This document shows positions 6,474 through 10,669 of a DNA stretch of 10,669 nucleotides, piece by piece (positions within the stretch are counted from its first letter, which is position 1; every line of letters begins with the position of its first letter). A model generated the notes under the pieces. That model had not been told where the DNA came from, did no database searches, and saw only the letters and a list, made by a program, of their open reading frames with translations. The stretch comes from Alphaproteobacteria bacterium. GTDB taxonomy: Bacteria; Pseudomonadota; Alphaproteobacteria; Rhodobacterales; Rhodobacteraceae. The DNA is taken from contig JAUHZL010000058.1 in assembly GCA_030425945.1 (NCBI GenBank), positions 1 to 10,669 on the forward strand, read 5' to 3'. A program made the position numbers and the translations under genes.

Positions 6474-9134
6474 ATGCCCAGCCTGAACGAGATCCGCACC
6501 ACCTTCCTCGATTACTTCGAGAAGAACGGCCACGCCGTCATCGACAGCTCGCCCCTGGTGCCGCGCAACGACCCGACGCTGATGTTCACCAACGCGGGTA
6601 TGGTGCAGTTCAAGAACGTCTTCACCGGGCTTGAGCACCGCGACTACAGCCGCGCCGCCACCAGCCAGAAATGCGTGCGCGCGGGCGGGAAGCACAACGA
6701 CCTCGACAATGTCGGTTATACCGCGCGCCATCACACCTTTTTCGAGATGCTCGGGAACTTCTCGTTCGGTGACTATTTCAAGGACGACGCGATCCCCTTC
6801 GCCTGGAACCTGATCACCAAGGAATTCGGTATTCCGAAGGACCGCCTGCTGGTCACGGTCTACCACACCGATGACGAGGCGGCGGAAATCTGGAAGAAGG
6901 CCGCGGGCCTGCCGGACGAGCGGATCATCCGCATCCCGACGAACGACAACTTCTGGATGATGGGGCCGACCGGTCCCTGCGGCCCCTGCACGGAAATCTT
7001 CTACGATCACGGCGACCATATCTGGGGCGGGCCGCCCGGCAGCGCCGACGAGGACGGCGACCGGTTCATCGAGATCTGGAACCTCGTCTTCATGCAGTTC
7101 GAGCAGTTCGAGGACGGCACCCGCGAGCCGCTTCCGAAGCCCTCGATCGACACCGGCATGGGGCTGGAACGGATCGGCGCGCTCCTGCAGGGCAAGCACG
7201 ACAACTATGACACCGACCTGATGCGCGCCCTGATCGAAGCGTCGGCCCATGTCACCTCGACCGACCCGGACGGTCCCGGCCGCATCCACCACCGGGTGAT
7301 CGCTGACCACCTGCGCTCGACCTCCTTCCTGATCGCGGATGGCGTGACGCCCTCGAACGAGGGGCGCGGCTACGTGCTGCGCCGGATCATGCGCCGCGCC
7401 ATGCGCCACGCGCACCAGCTGGGCGCCAAGGACCCGGTGATGCACAAGCTGGTGGCGTCGCTTGTCGCGCAGATGGGCCAGCACTTCCCCGAGCTTGGCC
7501 GCGCCCGCGCGCTGATCGAAGAGACGCTGCGTCTGGAGGAAACCCGCTTCAAGCAGACGCTGGAGCGCGGGCTGCGGCTGCTCGATGACGAGTTGGCCGC
7601 GTTGCCCGAGGATGCCCCGCTGCCCGGCGAGGCGGCGTTCAAGCTTTACGACACCTACGGCTTCCCGCTCGACCTGACGAAGGACGCCCTGCGCGAGAAG
7701 AAGCGCAGCGTCGACGTGTCGGGCTTCGATGCCGCAATGGCAGAACAGAAGGCCAAGGCGCGCGCCGCCTGGTCCGGCTCGGGCGAGACCGCGGATGCCG
7801 CGATCTGGTTCGACATCGCCGAGAAGCACGGCGCGACCGAGTTCCTCGGCTACGACACCGAGACGGCCGAGGGGCAGATCCTCGCCCTTGTCATCGACGG
7901 CGCCGAGCATGCCGGTGCGTCCGAGGGCGATACGGTGCAGATCGTTCTGAACCAGACCCCGTTCTATGCCGAGGCCGGTGGCCAGGTCGGCGATACCGGG
8001 CGGCTGAAGACCGAGACCGGCGTGGCCGAGATCACCGACACGAAGAAGGCGGAAGGTGTCTCGATCCACTTCGCGCGCGTGACCGAGGGCAGCCTCGCCC
8101 GAGGGCAGGGGGCCGAACTGATCGTCGATCACGGGCGCCGCAGCGCGATCCGGGCCAACCATTCCGCCACGCACCTGCTGCACGAGGCGCTGCGGCAGGC
8201 GCTCGGCGAGCATGTCGCGCAGAAGGGCTCGCTCAACGCGCCCGACCGTCTGCGCTTCGATTTCAGCCACGCCAAGGCCCTGACGGACGAGGAACTCGCC
8301 CGCGTCGAGGCCGAGGTGAACGCCTATATCCGCCAGAACACCCCGGTCGAAACGGTCATCATGACCCCGGACGAGGCCCGTGCCCTGGGCGCGCAGGCGC
8401 TCTTCGGCGAGAAATACGGCGACGAGGTGCGCGTGGTGTCGATGGGCACGCAGGCCGGATCCGGCAAGGGCCGGGCGGGCGCGACCTACTCGCTGGAACT
8501 CTGCGGCGGCACGCATGTGCGCCGGACCGGCGACATCGGGGCCTTCGTCTCGCTCGGCGACAGTGCCTCGAGCGCGGGTGTGCGCCGGATCGAGGCACTG
8601 ACTGGCGAGGCGGCGCTGCGCCACCTTGCAGGCCAGGACAAGCGGCTGATGCAGGTCGCCTCGGTGCTGAAGGCGCAGCCGGCCGAGGTCGTGGAGCGTG
8701 TGCAGGCGCTGATGGACGAACGTCGGGCCCTGCAGAACGAAGTGGCGACGCTGCGCCGGGACCTTGCCATGGCGGGCGGCGGCGGTGGTGTGGCCCCGGA
8801 GACGCGGACGGTTGGCGGCGTGCCGCTGATCGCGCAGGTCATGCAGGGCGTGTCCGGCAAGGACCTGCCCGCGCTGATCGACGCGATGAAGAACAAGCTC
8901 GGCTCGGGCGCGGTGCTGCTGATCGCCGACGCGGACGGCAAGGCCGCCGTGGCTGCCGGTGTGACCGCTGATCTGACCGGGCGTGTCTCGGCCGTCGACA
9001 TGGTGCGCGCGGCGGTGGCCGAACTGGGCGGCAAGGGCGGCGGCGGCCGTCCCGACATGGCGCAAGGTGGCGGCAAGGATGTCGCCAACGCGCCCGCCGC
9101 GATTGCTGCCGTCGAAGCCCTGCTGGAAGGATAA
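6474..9134 (+). CDS. alaS: Alanyl-tRNA synthetase
   Basis: AlaRS charges tRNA-Ala and clears mischarged Ser- and Gly-tRNA-Ala. The ATG at 6474 gives 886 residues, close to the usual 875-880, and starts with PSLNEIRTTFLDYFEKNGH, typical of the family. The class II catalytic domain shows motif 2 (RAATSQKCVR, residues 60-69), HHTFFEMLGNFSFGDYF from residue 86, and motif 3 (GMGLERI, 228-234). The editing domain has its zinc ligands in HSATH (His563, His567) and CGGTH (Cys677, His681). The C-terminal DHHA1/C-Ala domain ends in the glycine-rich GGKGGGGRPDMAQGGG segment. All four zinc ligands are present, so it should be editing-competent. The Shine-Dalgarno is weak. An upstream in-frame TTG at 6318 overlaps the recA stop and lies before the recA terminator, so I reject it. 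A DUF1330 gene follows after four bases. Confidence 0.98.
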   Translation: MPSLNEIRTTFLDYFEKNGHAVIDSSPLVPRNDPTLMFTNAGMVQFKNVFTGLEHRDYSRAATSQKCVRAGGKHNDLDNVGYTARHHTFFEMLGNFSFGDYFKDDAIPFAWNLITKEFGIPKDRLLVTVYHTDDEAAEIWKKAAGLPDERIIRIPTNDNFWMMGPTGPCGPCTEIFYDHGDHIWGGPPGSADEDGDRFIEIWNLVFMQFEQFEDGTREPLPKPSIDTGMGLERIGALLQGKHDNYDTDLMRALIEASAHVTSTDPDGPGRIHHRVIADHLRSTSFLIADGVTPSNEGRGYVLRRIMRRAMRHAHQLGAKDPVMHKLVASLVAQMGQHFPELGRARALIEETLRLEETRFKQTLERGLRLLDDELAALPEDAPLPGEAAFKLYDTYGFPLDLTKDALREKKRSVDVSGFDAAMAEQKAKARAAWSGSGETADAAIWFDIAEKHGATEFLGYDTETAEGQILALVIDGAEHAGASEGDTVQIVLNQTPFYAEAGGQVGDTGRLKTETGVAEITDTKKAEGVSIHFARVTEGSLARGQGAELIVDHGRRSAIRANHSATHLLHEALRQALGEHVAQKGSLNAPDRLRFDFSHAKALTDEELARVEAEVNAYIRQNTPVETVIMTPDEARALGAQALFGEKYGDEVRVVSMGTQAGSGKGRAGATYSLELCGGTHVRRTGDIGAFVSLGDSASSAGVRRIEALTGEAALRHLAGQDKRLMQVASVLKAQPAEVVERVQALMDERRALQNEVATLRRDLAMAGGGGGVAPETRTVGGVPLIAQVMQGVSGKDLPALIDAMKNKLGSGAVLLIADADGKAAVAAGVTADLTGRVSAVDMVRAAVAELGGKGGGGRPDMAQGGGKDVANAPAAIAAVEALLEG
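9125..9131 (+). promoter_or_regulatory. Ribosome binding site of the DUF1330 gene, inside alaS
   Basis: GGAAGGA overlaps the last codons of alaS, ending at the base before the TAA, and stands seven bases before ATG 9139. This strong site fixes the start and implies translation from the alaS message. Confidence 0.8.
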
Positions 9135-9138
9135 GCCG

Positions 9139-9429
9139 ATGCCCGGAGCCTATTGGATCGCCCATGTGACCGTCACCGACGACGAGGCCTATGCGAAATA
9201 TGCCAAGCTCGCCTCCGAGGCGATCGCGGCCTACGGCGGCAGGTTCCTCGCCCGCGGCGGCAAGGCAATCCAGAAGGAAGGTCGGGCCCATCCGCGCAAC
9301 GTGGTGACGTATTTCCCCAGCCTTGAGGCGGCGAACGCCTGCTACGAAAGCGCGACCTACCAGGAAGCGCTGAGCCATGCGCAGGGCGCCTCGGAACGCG
9401 ACCTCGTGCTGGTCGAGGCGCTCGACTAA
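9139..9429 (+). CDS. DUF1330 family protein (small dimeric alpha/beta-barrel fold)
   Basis: This 96-residue cytoplasmic protein belongs to the DUF1330 family. It shows the family pattern: an N-terminal strand (AYWIAHVTVTD), the YAKLASEAIAAYGGRFLARGG block at about residues 21-41, and the FPSLEAANACYESATYQEAL block at about residues 59-78. Members of this family adopt a ferredoxin-like dimeric alpha/beta-barrel fold and their biochemical role is generally unknown. The gene follows alaS by four bases with its ribosome binding site inside alaS, so the two are probably co-transcribed. Whether that reflects a link to tRNA-Ala charging or just convenient expression cannot be told. No signal peptide is seen. 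Its TAA overlaps the stop of the convergent gene by four bases. The frame is open further upstream, but that part is inside alaS. Confidence 0.9.
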   Translation: MPGAYWIAHVTVTDDEAYAKYAKLASEAIAAYGGRFLARGGKAIQKEGRAHPRNVVTYFPSLEAANACYESATYQEALSHAQGASERDLVLVEALD

Positions 9430-10184
9430 CCCGCGCCCCGGCCGCGCCACAACTGGCGCAGGCCTTCGCGGAACAGGGCCCAGCGCAGGGCGACACTGTG
9501 TTTCTGCGCCGCGAGCTGGCGCAGGGTCAGGCGGCGCTGGCGCACCACGATCCGGGCGACGCGGAACTCGAACCGGTGCTTGCGGCGCAAGAGGTCCTCG
9601 GACAGCCCGCGCCGCAGCATGGCCCAGAGCAGCCCGAGGTTGAAGAAGGCGACGGTGCGGAAGACCATCTTCGACACCGTCGAGGTCAGCGACTTGCCGA
9701 GCGTGGTGCCCACCGCGATCAGCCAGAACGGCAGCTTGACCGAGAACAGCACCAGCCACAGCCCGAGCGAGCTGACCGACAGCGCGAAGGTGCCGATCAG
9801 GACGATCAGCGCGGCGACGATCCGTTCCGCCAGCCCGAGGCCGCCATACCACGCCATCATCGCGGCATAACGCGCGCCGATCTCGGCCTTGGCGGCGAGG
9901 ATCACCCCTTCGAGCCGCCGCCGCAACGCCGAGCCCATCAGGAGCGGCAGCAGGGTCGTCATCACCCATTTCTTGAGCAGCTCGATCCGGAAGAACAGAA
10001 CGGCCTGCGTCTTGAGCCAGGCGAGGACCGCCGGAAGCTCAAGCGACACCAGCTTCTTCCCGATGATCTGGATCTGCAGCAGGATCAGGCCGAGCGCGAT
10101 CAGCACCTTCTCGCCCAGCGCATAAGTCAGCGCCAGCGAGGCCGCGGTGACGAGGGCGAGCAGGAGAAGGGCGCGCAGCAGCAT
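9426..10184 (-). CDS. Uncharacterised membrane protein with basic C-terminal tail
   Basis: I do not recognise a named family. From the ATG at 10184 the protein has 252 residues; a GTG at 10202 would add six (MPRQRA). An AAAGGG lies only two bases before the ATG, and no Shine-Dalgarno serves the GTG, so the start is uncertain. Hydrophobic segments lie at about residues 3-22, 27-43, 122-138 and 139-160. Between the second and third is an amphipathic, basic-rich stretch (about 53-100). The last 60 or so residues hold roughly one Arg/Lys in every three to four positions, with few acidic residues, and should be cytoplasmic. No catalytic motif is visible. It lies 39 bases after a YitT-family gene on the same strand, suggesting an operon. 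Its TAG overlaps the stop codon of the convergent DUF1330 gene. Codon bias matches the neighbours, so I take it as a real resident gene. Confidence 0.82.
   Translation of the reverse strand: MLLRALLLLALVTAASLALTYALGEKVLIALGLILLQIQIIGKKLVSLELPAVLAWLKTQAVLFFRIELLKKWVMTTLLPLLMGSALRRRLEGVILAAKAEIGARYAAMMAWYGGLGLAERIVAALIVLIGTFALSVSSLGLWLVLFSVKLPFWLIAVGTTLGKSLTSTVSKMVFRTVAFFNLGLLWAMLRRGLSEDLLRRKHRFEFRVARIVVRQRRLTLRQLAAQKHSVALRWALFREGLRQLWRGRGAG
9440..9464 (+). terminator. Possible hairpin at the DUF1330 gene 3' end
   Basis: GGCCGCGCC (9440-9448) pairs with GGCGC-A-GGCC (9455-9464) around a six-base loop, with one bulged A. It begins 11 bases after the plus-strand stop at 9429. No T run follows, so it is not a classical intrinsic terminator, but it could define the 3' end of the alaS message. 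It lies within the last codons of the minus-strand gene. Confidence 0.35.
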
Positions 10185-10223
10185 GGCCCTTTGTCGGGGC
10201 ACAGGCGGCGTGGCGCAAGCGGC

Positions 10224-10669
10224 TCAGGTGCCGATGTAGCGGTCCTTGCGGTGATTGATCGCGATGACGAGGTTCACGACGACGGCGCCCACCAGCGAGA
10301 TGCCGACCATCTGCCAGTCGAGCACGGCGAGGGCCGCGAGGAACAGCACGAGGTCGAAGGCCAGTTGCACCCAGCCCGCGCGCCAGCCCAGCCGGTCCTG
10401 CAGGTAGAGCGCGAGAATCCCGATGCCGCCGAGGCTGGCGCCGTGCCGGAAGAGCGCCAGCAGCCCGCCCCCCGCAAGGCAGCCGAAGAGGATCGAGCCC
10501 AGCAGCGGATCGACCTCGCCGAAGGACAGAAGTCCGGGGATCAGCAGGCTGAAGCTCGACAGCAGACCCACCGCCGCGAAGGTCTTCAGCGTGAAGGGCA
10601 GGCCCATCCGGCGGAAGGCCAGCCAGTAGAACGGCAGGTTCACCACGAAGAAGACCGCCCCGAAGCTCC
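10224..10669 (-). CDS. YitT family integral membrane protein, N-terminus cut by window edge
   Basis: 147 residues are visible. The frame runs on through the window edge, reading SFGAVFFVVNLPFYWLAFRRMG, which matches the conserved YitT/DUF161 pattern of a helix followed by NxPFY and a basic loop. The apparent GTG start at 10646 is therefore internal. Further hydrophobic helices follow (KTFAAVGLLSSFSLLIPGLL, LGSILFGCLAGGGLLALF, and two more toward the C-terminus), with the family-typical GASLGGIGILALYL between. The protein ends at NHRKDRYIGT, so it lacks the C-terminal DUF2179 domain of longer Bacillus YitT proteins, as in the short proteobacterial forms of about 200 residues. The function of the family is not established; a transport role is sometimes suggested. 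It is probably co-transcribed with the downstream membrane protein, whose start is 39 bases beyond its TGA. Confidence 0.88.
   Translation of the reverse strand, partial: SFGAVFFVVNLPFYWLAFRRMGLPFTLKTFAAVGLLSSFSLLIPGLLSFGEVDPLLGSILFGCLAGGGLLALFRHGASLGGIGILALYLQDRLGWRAGWVQLAFDLVLFLAALAVLDWQMVGISLVGAVVVNLVIAINHRKDRYIGT

Noticed and set aside
6234..9065. A 943-codon open frame antisense to alaS
   Set aside because: It mirrors the alaS codon phase. High GC with G/C-rich third positions removes stop codons on the opposite strand. The translation has no recognisable domain and alaS is certain.
10224..10646. GTG at 10646 as the start of the YitT-family gene
   Set aside because: The open frame and family conservation continue upstream through the window edge, so this codon is an internal valine.
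1..10669. A hidden defence, mobile or biosynthetic system
   Set aside because: I see no integrase, transposase, repeat array, toxin-antitoxin pair or atypical base composition. All genes but one belong to families I recognise, although the function of DUF1330 and YitT proteins is open.

Overview
The window is a stretch of high-GC bacterial chromosome carrying conserved housekeeping genes. Several things point to an alphaproteobacterium of the Rhodobacteraceae/Paracoccaceae type: a CckA-type hybrid histidine kinase beside recA and alaS, an alphaproteobacterial SOS box of the form GAAC-N7-GAAC in front of recA, strong third-position G/C bias, and the protein sequences themselves. I cannot name a genus from the sequence alone.

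Layout, left to right. (1) Bases 1-1423, plus strand: guaB (IMP dehydrogenase), cut at its 5' end by the window edge. Two bases after its stop comes an RsmB/NOP-family RNA m5C methyltransferase (1426-2625), probably translated from the same message. (2) Bases 2678-5059, plus strand: cckA, the hybrid kinase at the top of the CckA-ChpT-CtrA phosphorelay. It has two membrane helices, PAS-like sensor segments, a kinase core and a C-terminal receiver domain. (3) Bases 5060-5238: the recA control region, more AT-rich than its surroundings. It holds a sigma70-like promoter, a LexA/SOS box just downstream of the -10, a short hairpin and a good Shine-Dalgarno. (4) Bases 5239-6321: recA, closed by a strong intrinsic terminator (6357-6382). 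(5) Bases 6474-9134: alaS (alanyl-tRNA synthetase), followed after four bases by a small DUF1330 gene (9139-9429) whose ribosome binding site lies inside the end of alaS. (6) Minus strand, bases 9426-10669: a YitT-family membrane protein cut by the right window edge, followed 39 bases later by an unrecognised membrane protein with a very basic C-terminal tail. The stop codon of this last gene overlaps the stop codon of the DUF1330 gene.

Functionally the plus strand covers purine nucleotide synthesis, rRNA modification, cell-cycle/developmental signalling, recombinational repair and tRNA charging. The minus-strand pair is an uncharacterised membrane module. There is no gene-free stretch longer than 300 bases. 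I see no mobile element, CRISPR array, tRNA or rRNA gene, and no convincing new multi-gene system. The best targets for a second look are the unknown membrane protein at 9426-10184, the overlapping convergent gene ends there, and the regulatory leaders of recA and alaS.
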